A DNA stretch of 64,000 nt from Alkalibacillus salilacus (GCF_030812915.1 NZ_JAUSTQ010000010.1:1-64000); one strand, 5' to 3'. Positions 1 to 8,480 are shown, counted from the first letter of the stretch. The notes: generated by a model from the letters alone, not told the origin. A program made the numbers and translations.

Positions 1-110
1 CGCCATCCCCACCTCATCGCGATAACACATAAATAATCAATGACAAGAGTTGAATTTCATTGCCATGTATTTTACACATAATTATGGACTTGACTCAAGA
101 TTTTATTCGG

Positions 111-256
111 TCGATGGAAAACGAGGTCAACTCGATGGTAAATGGATGCAACTTGCATGATAAATAGTAAATCGCGATGATAAATATAAAATCTCGATGG
201 AATCGGGTGTGATTGCGATGGTAAATGCCATAAACTCGATGGTATCCGATCCATCA
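111..256. repeat. 21-bp periodic intergenic array, CATCGA class (array 1)
   Basis: Seven units with the core TCGATGG or a close variant. Clear cores begin at 111, 132, 174, 194, 215 and 236, with a degenerate one near 153. Steps are 21 bp except for one of 20. The 8-bp stretches between cores are all different. This is the same core as the array at 7991-8146, in the opposite orientation. It lies beyond the terminator of the usp gene. Nothing else is recognisable at 1-280. Confidence 0.8.
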
Positions 257-284
257 TGACAAATAGATTCTTTGATTTCACAAA

Positions 285-312
285 AAAAGCCAAACGAACA
301 CATTCGTTTGGC
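285..312 (-). terminator. Rho-independent terminator of sulP-usp
   Basis: A perfect 10-bp inverted repeat (289-298 with 303-312, 4-nt loop) is followed on the minus strand by a run of T (285-288 and beyond). It lies downstream of the usp stop codon. Confidence 0.85.
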
Positions 313-324
313 CTCATTTCATTA

Positions 325-379
325 TTTATTTCATAACTTCGTCCACTTATCTCATAAATACAATGATTTATTTAATAAT
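325..379. repeat. 21-bp periodic array, TTATTTAATAA class (array 2)
   Basis: Three cores (TTTATTTCATAAC at 325, CTTATCTCATAAA at 346, TTTATTTAATAAT at 367) are spaced exactly 21 bp with unrelated 8-bp spacers. The third core contains the last codons and the stop codon of the usp gene, so the array begins inside the coding sequence. Confidence 0.75.
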
Positions 380-784
380 CATTACAGGACATTCGACGCG
401 TTTAGCGACCTTGTGACTGACACTACCTAAGACAAGTGTTTGTAGTTGATTAAGTCCGCGGCTGCCAACAATCGCTAAGTCGTATTCACCATCGTTAGCG
501 AACTTGACGATTTCTGGACCTGGTTCACCATGCAGCATGCTCACATTATAATCAACACCTGCTTCTTCCAATCTTGCTTCAACTGGTGAGATCTTCTCAC
601 GACGACGTCTATCAATCTCAAATTTATTCGCGTGGTGCAGTACATCTTTTTTCGAAGTATCGCCATCAATGACAAATACGACATCAATGGTTCCTTCACT
701 TCCCGTGGCTAAATGAATCGCATGTTCAGCTGATCTTAATGAATGCTCTGACCCATCAGTCGCAAGTAAAATTCGTTTATACAT
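368..784 (-). CDS. Universal stress protein, UspA family
   Basis: A 138-residue UspA-fold protein. It opens with KRILLATDGSEHS, the nucleotide-binding strand and loop of the family, and near the C-terminus has GSRGLNQLQTLVLGSVSHKV, the G-2x-G-9x-G-S type ATP-binding signature. Length is typical for a single-domain Usp. ATG at 784 is chosen because GAGGTG lies six bases upstream; the in-frame GTG at 793 overlaps that ribosome binding site. It follows the SulP transporter gene by a few bases, so the two are probably one transcript. Usp genes beside SulP carriers are common in halophiles and cyanobacteria, but the functional link here is inference. Confidence 0.9.
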   Translation of the reverse strand: MYKRILLATDGSEHSLRSAEHAIHLATGSEGTIDVVFVIDGDTSKKDVLHHANKFEIDRRRREKISPVEARLEEAGVDYNVSMLHGEPGPEIVKFANDGEYDLAIVGSRGLNQLQTLVLGSVSHKVAKRVECPVMIIK

Positions 785-801
785 ATTATTCACCTCTACC
801 T

Positions 802-2268
802 TTAATGACCAGATGCGTTAGATAAAGCACGCATACGATCTTTTAGCGCTTGGCTATCGTCATTTAATCCTGTAAAAATAACCGTCGTTCCATTTTGCGC
901 AAATTTACCTTCAATTTTATCTAATGCTCCAACAGCTGAATCATCCCATAAATGAGCTTGTGAAAAATCAATTTCAACGACTTCAAGTGTTGAATCTTGA
1001 GGTGTAAGTTTTGTCTGTAAATCCGTAACTGACGCGAAGAAAATTTGCCCGTTCACAAAGTATCTCATCTTATGAGAAACTTCGTCCATTTGCTCGGTAA
1101 CTGTCACTTTAGAAATTTTCGCTGCAAAGAATATCGCACTTAAAACGACACCTGCTAATACACCTTTTGATAAATCGTGTGTGACAACCACTGTAACAAC
1201 CGTCGTTAACATCACAGCCGCATCAGATTTTGGTACTTTATGAATGTAACGAACACTCGACCAATCAAATGTCCCAATCGATACCATGATCATCACACCT
1301 ACGAGTGCAGCCATTGGAATTTGAACAACAACTGGGCCGAGCGCGATAATGAGAAACATGAGAAATATACCGGCAACAAGTGAGGATAATCGTCCGTTAC
1401 CACCTGACTTCACGTTAATGACAGACTGTCCAATCATGGCACAACCAGCCATTCCACCGAAAAATCCTGTCGTTACGTTCGCAATACCCTGACCACGACT
1501 TTCTTTATTTTTATCACTTTCACTATCCGTCATGTCATCCACAATGCTTGCTGTTAACAATGATTCAAGTAATCCAACCATCGAAAGTGCCAATGCATAT
1601 GGGAAGATAATTTGTAACGTTTCAAACGTCAAAGGAATATCCGGAATTAAAAAGATTGGTAATTCACGTGTTAAGCTCCCTAAATCGCCAACCGTTTTAA
1701 CATCAAAGCCCATATAAATGGCAAGGCTTGTAATGACAACGATCGCTATAAGCGGTGATGGGATTGATTTAATGAAGCGCGGCACAATATAAATAATAGC
1801 TAAAGCTAAACCTACTAATGCATACATCATCCATCCTGCACCATGAAATTGTTCGATTTGTGACATGAAAATTAAGATCGCTAAAGCATTAACAAACCCA
1901 ATCATCACTGACCTTGGAACAAACTTCATAATCGTTGCGAGTTTAAATACACCGAATAATATTTGAAGAATACCCGTTAAAATAGTGGCTGCGAGTAAAT
2001 ATTCTAAACCTTCTTCAGCTACAAGGGTAACCATTAAGAGCGCCATGGCTCCTGTCGCTCCCGAAATCATTCCTGGTCTTCCACCAATAAACGCGATTAC
2101 GACTGCAATACAAAATGATGCATACAACCCGACCATCGGATCGACACCTGCTATAATTGAAAAAGCGATAGCTTCCGGAATTAGTGCTAATGCTACGACA
2201 ATTCCAGCTAACACATCGCCTCGTACATTTCCAAACCATTCCTGCTTTAATCTTGCTAACAAATTCAA
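802..2268 (-). CDS. SulP-family anion transporter with STAS domain
   Basis: A 488-residue membrane protein. Residues about 1-380 form the SulP transport domain, starting with the diagnostic [21 protein letters not shown] segment and followed by many hydrophobic helices. Residues about 395-485 form a cytoplasmic STAS domain. The family moves sulfate, bicarbonate or other anions, often with Na+ or H+; the substrate cannot be read from sequence. The start is a TTG at 2268 close to GAGAGGA; a second in-frame TTG at 2262 has more usual spacing. It is first in a two-gene unit with the usp gene. Family certain, substrate unknown. Confidence 0.92.
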   Translation of the reverse strand: MNLLARLKQEWFGNVRGDVLAGIVVALALIPEAIAFSIIAGVDPMVGLYASFCIAVVIAFIGGRPGMISGATGAMALLMVTLVAEEGLEYLLAATILTGILQILFGVFKLATIMKFVPRSVMIGFVNALAILIFMSQIEQFHGAGWMMYALVGLALAIIYIVPRFIKSIPSPLIAIVVITSLAIYMGFDVKTVGDLGSLTRELPIFLIPDIPLTFETLQIIFPYALALSMVGLLESLLTASIVDDMTDSESDKNKESRGQGIANVTTGFFGGMAGCAMIGQSVINVKSGGNGRLSSLVAGIFLMFLIIALGPVVVQIPMAALVGVMIMVSIGTFDWSSVRYIHKVPKSDAAVMLTTVVTVVVTHDLSKGVLAGVVLSAIFFAAKISKVTVTEQMDEVSHKMRYFVNGQIFFASVTDLQTKLTPQDSTLEVVEIDFSQAHLWDDSAVGALDKIEGKFAQNGTTVIFTGLNDDSQALKDRMRALSNASGH

Positions 2269-2470
2269 CGTCCTCTCTATCTATAAATCCAATTGTGCCT
2301 TATTTTTGACACAAAACCTTCATTAGTCTATCACAGAAAAGACGAATCACCTAGCCCCATGTAAGCGTGTACATTGGAAACATACTTTGATTTGCGTTTA
2401 TATACATTGAATTTCGCTCATTTGCTCAAATTTCGCCTGATTTCATTTAGTGTTTATATAAATTCCTCAA

Positions 2471-2567
2471 GTTTTGAAATAACTAGATCTAGTTATTTCA
2501 AAACTTGATCCAGTTATCTCAAAAATGATTGGAGTTATCTAATAAAATAGGAGATTTATTTCATAAG
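2471..2567. repeat. 21-bp periodic array (array 3)
   Basis: Five cores begin at 2471, 2492, 2513, 2534 and 2555, each exactly 21 bp apart. The first two, GTTTTGAAATAAC and GTTATTTCAAAAC, are exact reverse complements. Spacers of 8 bp are unrelated. The last core encodes the final Leu-Met-Lys-stop of the pseudouridine synthase gene. Confidence 0.8.
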
Positions 2568-3230
2568 TGAGTGCCATGGATGTTTATCAGGTGGATAGCT
2601 TTCGAAAAAGCGTTCATCCTTCTGAGTCGGATGCTCAATACTTAACTGATGCGACCATAATGCTAGTTGCTGACCAGGTTTATTCACGTCTGCTCCGTAT
2701 TTTTGGTCGCCATAAAGTGGACATCCAATCGTACTTAGTTGGACGCGTATTTGATGCGGACGACCTGTTATTAAATTTACTTTAACGAGTGATAAGCCAT
2801 CTGCTTCCGCCAAAACATCATACTCTAATACAGCTTTTTTGGCACCTTTTGCATCCGATTTTGTAACATAAACTTGATTTTTCGACTGATCTTTCACTAA
2901 ATAATGTTCTAAACGCCCATGCGGGTCAGCAGGACGACCACGTAATACCGCATAATATTGCTTCGTCCAGACATTACGTCGGATTTGATCAGACAATCTC
3001 GAAGCTGCTTTTGATGTCTTGGCAAACACCATCACTCCTCCTACAGGTCGATCTAAACGATGGACGAGACCAAGATAAACATTCCCAGGCTTTGCATCAC
3101 GTTCTTTAATCATTTGTTTTAAATTACTCAATAAATCAATATCCTTTGACTGGTCCTCCTGCACAGGCATATTCACAGGCTTTTCAACGACCAACAAATG
3201 GTTATCTTCAAAAAGTATAGGTATAGTCAT
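2556..3230 (-). CDS. RluA-family RNA pseudouridine synthase
   Basis: A 224-residue protein without an S4 domain. It isomerises uridine to pseudouridine in RNA. The catalytic HRLD motif (VHRLDRPVGGVMVFAKT) lies near residue 60, and RPHQIRVQL with YGDQKYG near the C-terminus are typical RluA/RluD segments. ATG at 3230 is preferred over the upstream in-frame ATG (3269) because AGGAG sits directly before it and homologues start at this point. It stands alone. The RNA target cannot be assigned. A second family member, at 45193-46056, is the yjbO-like one. Confidence 0.9.
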   Translation of the reverse strand: MTIPILFEDNHLLVVEKPVNMPVQEDQSKDIDLLSNLKQMIKERDAKPGNVYLGLVHRLDRPVGGVMVFAKTSKAASRLSDQIRRNVWTKQYYAVLRGRPADPHGRLEHYLVKDQSKNQVYVTKSDAKGAKKAVLEYDVLAEADGLSLVKVNLITGRPHQIRVQLSTIGCPLYGDQKYGADVNKPGQQLALWSHQLSIEHPTQKDERFFESYPPDKHPWHSLMK

Positions 3231-3338
3231 CACGAATCTCCTTTTACTTCCTTCATTTCCTTCTATCATAGCACAAAGCTAAACTGGCACATATTGGCTT
3301 GTACTAATTTTTTCCTATTGCTAAACTTAATACAGAAC

Positions 3339-3364
3339 TGACACAAATGAAACGATCCATCGTC
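3339..3364 (+). promoter_or_regulatory. Candidate ECF-sigma autoregulatory promoter
   Basis: TGACAC (3339-3344), 16 bp, then CGTC (3361-3364). This is one mismatch from the TGWAAC-N16-CGWC form recognised by SigX/SigW-type factors. It lies about 35 bp before the sigma gene start, where autoregulated ECF promoters normally sit. Which sigma uses it is inferred. Confidence 0.5.
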
Positions 3365-3398
3365 TAATCAAGTGAATTTAGAATCGGAGGCAATAGAC

Positions 3399-3911
3399 AT
3401 GTCTAAACAAGAAATCGTTTCCGACTGGTTTTACCAATATAATCATGATGTCTACCATTTCCTTGTCTACTATACAGGAAGACGAGATCCAGAAGACCTG
3501 GTACAAGAAGTGTTTATCAAAGCTTTAAAAGGTTTAGATAAATTTAGTGGCGACTCGAGTCCAAAAACATGGTTATTTAGTATTGCCCGTAACGTTGCAA
3601 TTGATGAAATTCGTAAACAAAAGCGACGTGGCTCAGATCAACAGGTGAATTTAGACGAAGCTTATAACATCGGTCATAATGAAACGCCTGACCAACTCGT
3701 TTTAACCGATGAACGTCACCAAGAATTATATAACGCTATTCACCAACTGAAACCGAGCTATAAAGATGTTGTGATGTTGCGTGGTATTAAAGAGTTGTCC
3801 GTCGATGAGACGGCTAAAGTACTCAATTGGTCGAATCAAAAAGTACGGACAACATATTCACGGGCCCTAAAAGCGCTTGGACAGATCCAAGGAGGATTTC
3901 ACAATGAGTGA
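3399..3911 (+). CDS. sigX: ECF-type RNA polymerase sigma factor, SigX-like
   Basis: A 170-residue group 4 sigma factor. Region 2 covers about residues 10-75, with DPEDLVQEVFIKAL and the SIARNVAIDEIRKQKRR stretch that binds -10 DNA. Region 4 is the C-terminal helix-turn-helix (about 105-160, ELSVDETAKVLNWSNQKVRTTYSRALKAL). The KTWLFSIARNVAID segment resembles B. subtilis SigX. ATG 3399 is chosen over the upstream in-frame start because of the GGAGG before it. It overlaps the next gene by 8 bp, the usual sigma/anti-sigma coupling. In SigX systems the regulon concerns cell-envelope charge and peptide resistance; that role here is inferred. Confidence 0.85.
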   Translation: MSKQEIVSDWFYQYNHDVYHFLVYYTGRRDPEDLVQEVFIKALKGLDKFSGDSSPKTWLFSIARNVAIDEIRKQKRRGSDQQVNLDEAYNIGHNETPDQLVLTDERHQELYNAIHQLKPSYKDVVMLRGIKELSVDETAKVLNWSNQKVRTTYSRALKALGQIQGGFHNE

Positions 3912-4875
3912 ATTTGAAGATAAACAATTAGAAAAACAATTAAATTCCCTCCCAAAACAAAAGATGTCAGACGAACAATCCGAACGCATGCATGCAGAGT
4001 TAATGAAAGCGGCCGCTAGCGAAGACCAAAAAGATAAAAGGAGAATGCTTATGCGTCGAATGGTAATTGGTGGTACGTCTGTAGCGGCAATTGTGTTAAT
4101 TGCCTTTCTCAGTATGATGATTATGAATAATAATCAAGCACAAAATCCTGAATCATCAAGTATGGATCAAGCAAATGAACAACAAGAGGCTGAATCATTT
4201 GAAGCTAAGGAAGAAAATGAAGATAGAGCTGGAAATGAAGAAGGTTCCACAGAAAACGGCGAAGCCCAAAATGGTTCTGGTGGTGCACAAAGTGATGATG
4301 AAGCTAATAATAATGAAGACGATAGTGACATGACCTCTGAATCTGAAAGCTCAGAAGAGTCGTCCAATCAATCGCCTGAAGATTTTGTGTTGGAACGTGG
4401 CGATCAAATTATTGATCAATTAGCGAACAACAATTATGAAGCTGTCGCAGAACATGTTCATGAAGAACAAGGTTTACTATTCTCACCTTATGTGAATGTA
4501 AGTGATGAAGATTTAGTCTTCGAAGCTAATGAAGTCGCTCAATTTGAATCTGATGAATCAACTTATAATTGGGGTAATGAACACGGAAGTGGACATCCAA
4601 TCGAACTAACTCCTATGGAATACCACAACGACTATGTATTTCAAAAGGATTACACGTCTTATGACGAACGAAATATTAATGAATTTAAAAAACGCGGCAA
4701 CACCATCAATAACATCAACGAACAATTTCCAGATGCTCATGTCGTAGAATATTATGTAGAAGGCAGTGGCGAAAGTGCAGATATGAACTGGAATGCGATC
4801 AACCTTGTTTTTGAACAAAATAGTCAAGGCGAATGGAAACTCGTCGCGATCATCAATGACCAATGGACAATTTAA
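3904..4875 (+). CDS. Probable membrane anti-sigma factor (RsiX-like position)
   Basis: A 323-residue protein. A short cytoplasmic part (1-45) is followed by one membrane helix (about 48-70), then a long Glu/Ser/Asn/Gln-rich acidic linker (about 75-155) and an extracellular domain (about 155-323). ATG 3904 has a strong AAGGAGG and overlaps the sigma gene, so start and partner are clear. The topology fits an anti-sigma factor that holds the ECF factor at the membrane. I do not see a zinc-binding anti-sigma motif, and the extracellular domain is not one I can name. The low-complexity acidic linker is typical of surface proteins in salt-adapted bacilli. Confidence 0.7.
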   Translation: MSEFEDKQLEKQLNSLPKQKMSDEQSERMHAELMKAAASEDQKDKRRMLMRRMVIGGTSVAAIVLIAFLSMMIMNNNQAQNPESSSMDQANEQQEAESFEAKEENEDRAGNEEGSTENGEAQNGSGGAQSDDEANNNEDDSDMTSESESSEESSNQSPEDFVLERGDQIIDQLANNNYEAVAEHVHEEQGLLFSPYVNVSDEDLVFEANEVAQFESDESTYNWGNEHGSGHPIELTPMEYHNDYVFQKDYTSYDERNINEFKKRGNTINNINEQFPDAHVVEYYVEGSGESADMNWNAINLVFEQNSQGEWKLVAIINDQWTI

Positions 4876-4889
4876 ACGTTTATGAACTT

Positions 4890-4920
4890 GAACTTGGCTA
4901 TAACGCCAAGTTCTTTTTTT
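4890..4920 (+). terminator. Terminator of sigma/anti-sigma operon
   Basis: A 9-bp perfect stem (4890-4898 with 4905-4913), a 6-nt loop and seven T. Confidence 0.9.
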
Positions 4921-5069
4921 ATGTTCCAAAAAGATTTGCATCAAATATTATATATGTTACACCACAATAATGTTTCATTGAATCAAATTTTATCTAACAT
5001 ACTCTAATATTGATCAATACGCCAAGCACCAAACATCTTGAATCAAAAGTTTCTAGGTTCTAAGTCAAA

Positions 5070-5100
5070 AAAGAGGTACTTCATATAGAAGCACCTCTTT
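5070..5100 (-). terminator. Terminator of the YkuS-like operon
   Basis: The stem aaagaggt-cttc pairs with gaag-acctcttt with one mismatch. Minus-strand T run lies at 5066-5070, directly after the YkuS-like gene. Confidence 0.8.
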
Positions 5101-5111
5101 CTGGGCAATCG

Positions 5112-5348
5112 TTACACCCGTGCTTGTACAGCCTGAACAACTTCATCCGTCGACATGCCGTGGCAATTCACAACTGGAGCACTTGTCGTTTTGTCACTCA
5201 TGCCCATCACATTGTTATCTTGTCCTGACACGCAGCAGCAATCGCATTCAGGAACTTGTCCACCTTCAAGCGCGACAACTTCATATCCTTCTTGTGTAAG
5301 CGCTTGTTCTAAATCCGACATGCTTTGTTCAACAGCAATTCGCGGCAT
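5112..5348 (-). CDS. YkuS-like small protein (UPF0180)
   Basis: A 78-residue protein beginning MPRIAVEQSMSDLEQALTQEGYEVV. This matches the small UPF0180/YkuS family, in which an N-terminal 'P-x-I-A-V-E-x-x-L' segment is followed by a Cys-rich middle (CDCCCVSGQDNNVMG) and a C-terminal helix. Function is not established. The CDCCC cluster could bind metal, but that is only suggestive. The start has GGAGGTG seven bases upstream. It is the last gene of a unit with the acetyltransferase and the P1 peptidase. Confidence 0.7.
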   Translation of the reverse strand: MPRIAVEQSMSDLEQALTQEGYEVVALEGGQVPECDCCCVSGQDNNVMGMSDKTTSAPVVNCHGMSTDEVVQAVQARV

Positions 5349-5397
5349 CTTCTCACCTCCGTTTAAGCAAACTTAGTCTTAAACAGAAATGATTTTT

Positions 5398-6318
5398 TTA
5401 TGCTCCACTTACCCGAACTGCGTTTAAAATCGCTTGTTCTAACGTATCACAAGCTAAATCCGATACAACATTAACGTCATACTTTTCGTCGCCTGTTCCA
5501 AGTGCAAATACTGTATCACCATCCAACATGGTATGTGCAGGCGACATCGTACGAGCGATCGCATTTTGTGCGACTTGGGCTACTTTTGTCGCTTCTGCTT
5601 TTGTCAAATTTGCATTTGCTGCCACAACAGCAAGAGTTGTGTTCGTTCCGGCTAAACCACCAGCATCAGGCTGTTCTCTAAGCACTTGTCTGCTATTTAG
5701 AAATTCGCCTGATTCTAGATTACGTGCACCTGCAACAATCGTATCTGTCGAAGGATTGACGACGTCACCAAATGCATTAACAGCTACAATAGCTCCCACG
5801 ACTAACCCATTATCAAGTGTAAGCGATGCGCTACCAATACCGCTTGGACTCGACGCATCAAATCCAGCGACTTTGCCCACTGTAGCACCAGACCCTACAC
5901 CGACAGACCCTTGAATGACAGGAAATTCCGTCGCTCGTTCCGCTGCTTCATAACCCATTGCCGCATTCGGTCTAATAGTTGGGTCACCTACCGCTAAATC
6001 AAATAAAATCGCACTCGGGACGATCGGGACCTTCGCAACCCCGACATCCATACCTACACCTTGTTCTTCTAAGTACTGCATAACGCCACTCGCCGCATCC
6101 AGTCCATATGCGCTACCGCCAGCTAAACTAATGGCATGGACTTGATCAACGAGATTAACTGGATCTAATAAATCTGTTTCTCGTGTTCCTGGAGCAGACC
6201 CACGGACATCCACGCCACATGTCGCTCCTTTATCTGTCACAATCACTGTACAGCCAGTTTTGGCAACTTGATCATCAGCATGACCAACACGAATACCTGG
6301 GACTTGAGTAATCGTCAT
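5398..6318 (-). CDS. P1 family peptidase (DmpA/NylC-like N-terminal nucleophile hydrolase)
   Basis: A 306-residue Ntn-hydrolase of the DmpA/endo-type oligomer hydrolase group. It opens ITQVPGIRVGHADD, the family N-terminus, then has CGVDVRGSAPGTRETD and LAGGSAYGLDAASG. The autoprocessing site should be within GTNTTLAVVAAN, with Asn226 before Thr227; cleavage would expose the Thr nucleophile and give alpha and beta chains. Members act as aminopeptidases or amide/oligoamide hydrolases, so substrate is open. The start codon overlaps the upstream acetyltransferase stop (ATGA), so translation is coupled. Confidence 0.88.
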   Translation of the reverse strand: MTITQVPGIRVGHADDQVAKTGCTVIVTDKGATCGVDVRGSAPGTRETDLLDPVNLVDQVHAISLAGGSAYGLDAASGVMQYLEEQGVGMDVGVAKVPIVPSAILFDLAVGDPTIRPNAAMGYEAAERATEFPVIQGSVGVGSGATVGKVAGFDASSPSGIGSASLTLDNGLVVGAIVAVNAFGDVVNPSTDTIVAGARNLESGEFLNSRQVLREQPDAGGLAGTNTTLAVVAANANLTKAEATKVAQVAQNAIARTMSPAHTMLDGDTVFALGTGDEKYDVNVVSDLACDTLEQAILNAVRVSGA

Positions 6319-6815
6319 GCTTCATCAACCTCCAATTCCAAGACCATCCGCACAGTTGATAACGTATGACCAGCGAACACTTCATCGAATTCTTTCACTA
6401 CTTTAAAACCTTTTGCTTCGTAAAAACGCATCCCTACTTCATTTTCTTTTTCCACATCGACATAAAGATAACGAAGCGACATTAATTGTTGGATTCCTGT
6501 TTGCAATAACATACTCCCAATACCTTGTCCAATATGATCAGGATGCATATAAATAGCGACAAGATCCGCATCCCCTTGTTCATTAACTGGTGTGAAATTC
6601 GAAAACCCAATAATTCCGTTTTCATCTTCAGCAACCCAGAAACCGCCCCGCATCAAGCGTTGCTGCATATTATAATCATTATATGCTTCTATTAAAAATG
6701 CATCTTGCACGTGACGTGGCAAAATACCATCATATGTATCATGCCAACTTGCTTGCGCCACCTCACGCACTGATTGGAAATCATTTTGATCTAAAGCTCG
6801 TACTGTTACTGACAC
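6315..6815 (-). CDS. GNAT family N-acetyltransferase
   Basis: A 166-residue single GNAT domain. The acetyl-CoA loop is seen as YMHPDHIGQGIGSMLL, followed by YVDVEKENEVGMRFYEAKGFKVV, the usual helix-strand ending. I choose GTG 6815 because AAGGGGG precedes it at good spacing and homologues begin with a 'V-R-x-x-x-x-D' strand there; the longer in-frame start at 6890 has no ribosome binding site. The acceptor substrate is unknown. It is coupled to the P1 peptidase. Confidence 0.85.
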   Translation of the reverse strand: MSVTVRALDQNDFQSVREVAQASWHDTYDGILPRHVQDAFLIEAYNDYNMQQRLMRGGFWVAEDENGIIGFSNFTPVNEQGDADLVAIYMHPDHIGQGIGSMLLQTGIQQLMSLRYLYVDVEKENEVGMRFYEAKGFKVVKEFDEVFAGHTLSTVRMVLELEVDEA

Positions 6816-6914
6816 GGTGCAAGCCCCCTTAAAATCATTTCTATCTAAAATTGTATCACAATTTAAACCGCATAGGTATAAAAACGCCATTTTTTATGCG
6901 AAATTTCTGACTAT

Positions 6915-7238
6915 TCATTCGGATGGCTCTTCTATGTTAGTCGCAAGAACTTGGTTATCTTCGGTATATCGAAATTCGATTTGATACAGAGCTTCTTCCT
7001 TATGCTCGTCATAGATAGTTAGGCTGTTATCAAACTGAAAACCATTTTCTTGGACATATTTCGTTAACGCTTCAATCTTATCCGATTCGACATCTGATGC
7101 GATCAAAGCTTCTTCTAATATTAAATCCTCAAGAAAGTCTCCAGTAGTTTTCGATTTGTTCGTTTCAACCATATACAACGCTGTTACGATAACTAGAGAC
7201 AATGTTAATACAGCTATGATCCAATTTTGCTTAATCAT
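6915..7238 (-). CDS. Small membrane-anchored protein of unknown function
   Basis: 107 residues from ATG 7238, which has GAGGTG upstream; a further in-frame ATG lies at 7247. One N-terminal hydrophobic helix (IIAVLTLSLVIVTALYMV) is followed by an acidic extracytoplasmic part of about 80 residues. No motif I can name. It probably stands alone, or is read before the GNAT operon downstream. Confidence 0.6.
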   Translation of the reverse strand: MIKQNWIIAVLTLSLVIVTALYMVETNKSKTTGDFLEDLILEEALIASDVESDKIEALTKYVQENGFQFDNSLTIYDEHKEEALYQIEFRYTEDNQVLATNIEEPSE

Positions 7239-7311
7239 TCTGCACACCTCATTAATTTACTAACTATACGGAAAAATGAAATTTATACAACTTTGGTTTT
7301 TATTGACTATC

Positions 7312-7872
7312 TTATAAATCCGCTTCATAGCAATCATCATAATCCTGCTTAAGCACCCAACTCCGACAGGCATCACCACGATCGTGATAAATTTCACTTG
7401 TTACATCTAAGGTTACACTTCGATCTTGATTTTGGTAGCGAGGATCATTGTTTTCAATCTCTAATGTCTCATCATCAACCCAATCCATTTGGAAGTCTTG
7501 TTTGACATCACTATAGTAAATGATTTTCATTTGATCGTTGTTTGCATGGTTAACGACTTCAATCCAGACATTAACTCCCCCTGCAGCTCCACCGTACGGT
7601 TCGTAATAAGCACTAGCCGAATATGTTTCATCTGGTGACTCAATTGGGCCTGGTCCATCTTGTACATGTGCCCGATTAATTTCTTCAAACGTAAAGAAAT
7701 AACGTTCATAAATGATGGTTGAGCCTAATAATAAAACACATGACAACGTTGCAAGAAGCATCTTGCGTGGAAAAGGCTTCTTTTTAATCACAGATACAAC
7801 AATTATGATGACTAATATAAGTAATAAAACAATGGTGATTAATGCCATGAACAATGCTAGTAAAATAACCAT
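7312..7872 (-). CDS. DUF5412-like membrane-anchored protein
   Basis: 186 residues with two N-terminal hydrophobic helices (1-28 and about 38-58). The extracytoplasmic domain contains GPIESPDETYSASAYYEPYGGAAGGVNVWIEV, which resembles the Bacillus DUF5412 family. Function unknown. GAAAGG precedes the ATG. Identification rests on recall of the 'SPD-x-x-Y-x-A-x-x-Y-x-x-x-G-G-A' pattern and should be treated as probable. Confidence 0.6.
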   Translation of the reverse strand: MVILLALFMALITIVLLLILVIIIVVSVIKKKPFPRKMLLATLSCVLLLGSTIIYERYFFTFEEINRAHVQDGPGPIESPDETYSASAYYEPYGGAAGGVNVWIEVVNHANNDQMKIIYYSDVKQDFQMDWVDDETLEIENNDPRYQNQDRSVTLDVTSEIYHDRGDACRSWVLKQDYDDCYEADL

Positions 7873-7990
7873 ATTTTAACCTTTCAAAAAATTTTTAACT
7901 ACGGATTGGTTGGAAATGTGATGTCAGCTGAGATACATTCCACTTTATACAATAATTTTTACAATTGATCAGCGTCATTTAGTCGCTTAT

Positions 7991-8146
7991 CATCGAGTGA
8001 GTTTGTGTTTCCATCGAGCTAGATGCACTTATCATCGGGTTTAGTGCACTTTCCATCAACTTGGCACGCGTTTCCATCGAGTTTGCATGATTTACCATCG
8101 ACATAAGAGGATTTACCCGCGAGTTCACACGTTTTATCGTCGAGAT
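7991..8146. repeat. 21-bp periodic array, CATCGA class (array 4)
   Basis: Eight units. CATCGA or a close variant begins at 7991, 8012, 8033, 8054, 8075, 8096, 8117 and 8138, exactly 21 bp apart each time. The intervening bases are unrelated. The array ends at the stop codon of the gene at 8146. It is inverted relative to array 1 and is the cleanest example of this class. Confidence 0.85.
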
Positions 8147-8439
8147 CATAAACCGTACACAATAACCCCGAAATCAAGTTGAGAATTTATTCCAAGTATG
8201 ACGACAATCAAGAGTGATAACACAATGTTAACCCAAAATATAGCTCCTCGCCCGTTTAACTTGGCTCGATAGCTCTCAAATAGAGTGGTAACCAAGATAG
8301 ACATAAACAAAAATGTATACCCTAACTTATAAGCTTCCTCTAAAAATAAAAAATAAATAGTCGCTCCAATTAATCCAAATCCAATAATTAGATAAAATGT
8401 TTTAATCGTAGGATTCGGCGATATATGATCTTCACTCAT
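8146..8439 (-). CDS. Small integral membrane protein, unknown
   Basis: 97 residues with three predicted membrane helices (about 13-30, 37-55, 70-95) and almost no soluble part. AAAGGAG precedes the ATG. No family recognised. It may be co-transcribed with the membrane protein gene upstream (8481-9152), 41 bp away. Confidence 0.6.
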   Translation of the reverse strand: MSEDHISPNPTIKTFYLIIGFGLIGATIYFLFLEEAYKLGYTFLFMSILVTTLFESYRAKLNGRGAIFWVNIVLSLLIVVILGINSQLDFGVIVYGL

Positions 8440-8480
8440 AAGGAATATACTCCTTTCTAAAAATTGTTTTATCAGCGAGT

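Noticed and set aside
3348-3364. TGAAAC...CGTC as ECF promoter using TGAAAC at 3348
   Set aside because: Only 7 bp separate the two parts; the TGACAC at 3339 gives the right spacing of 16.
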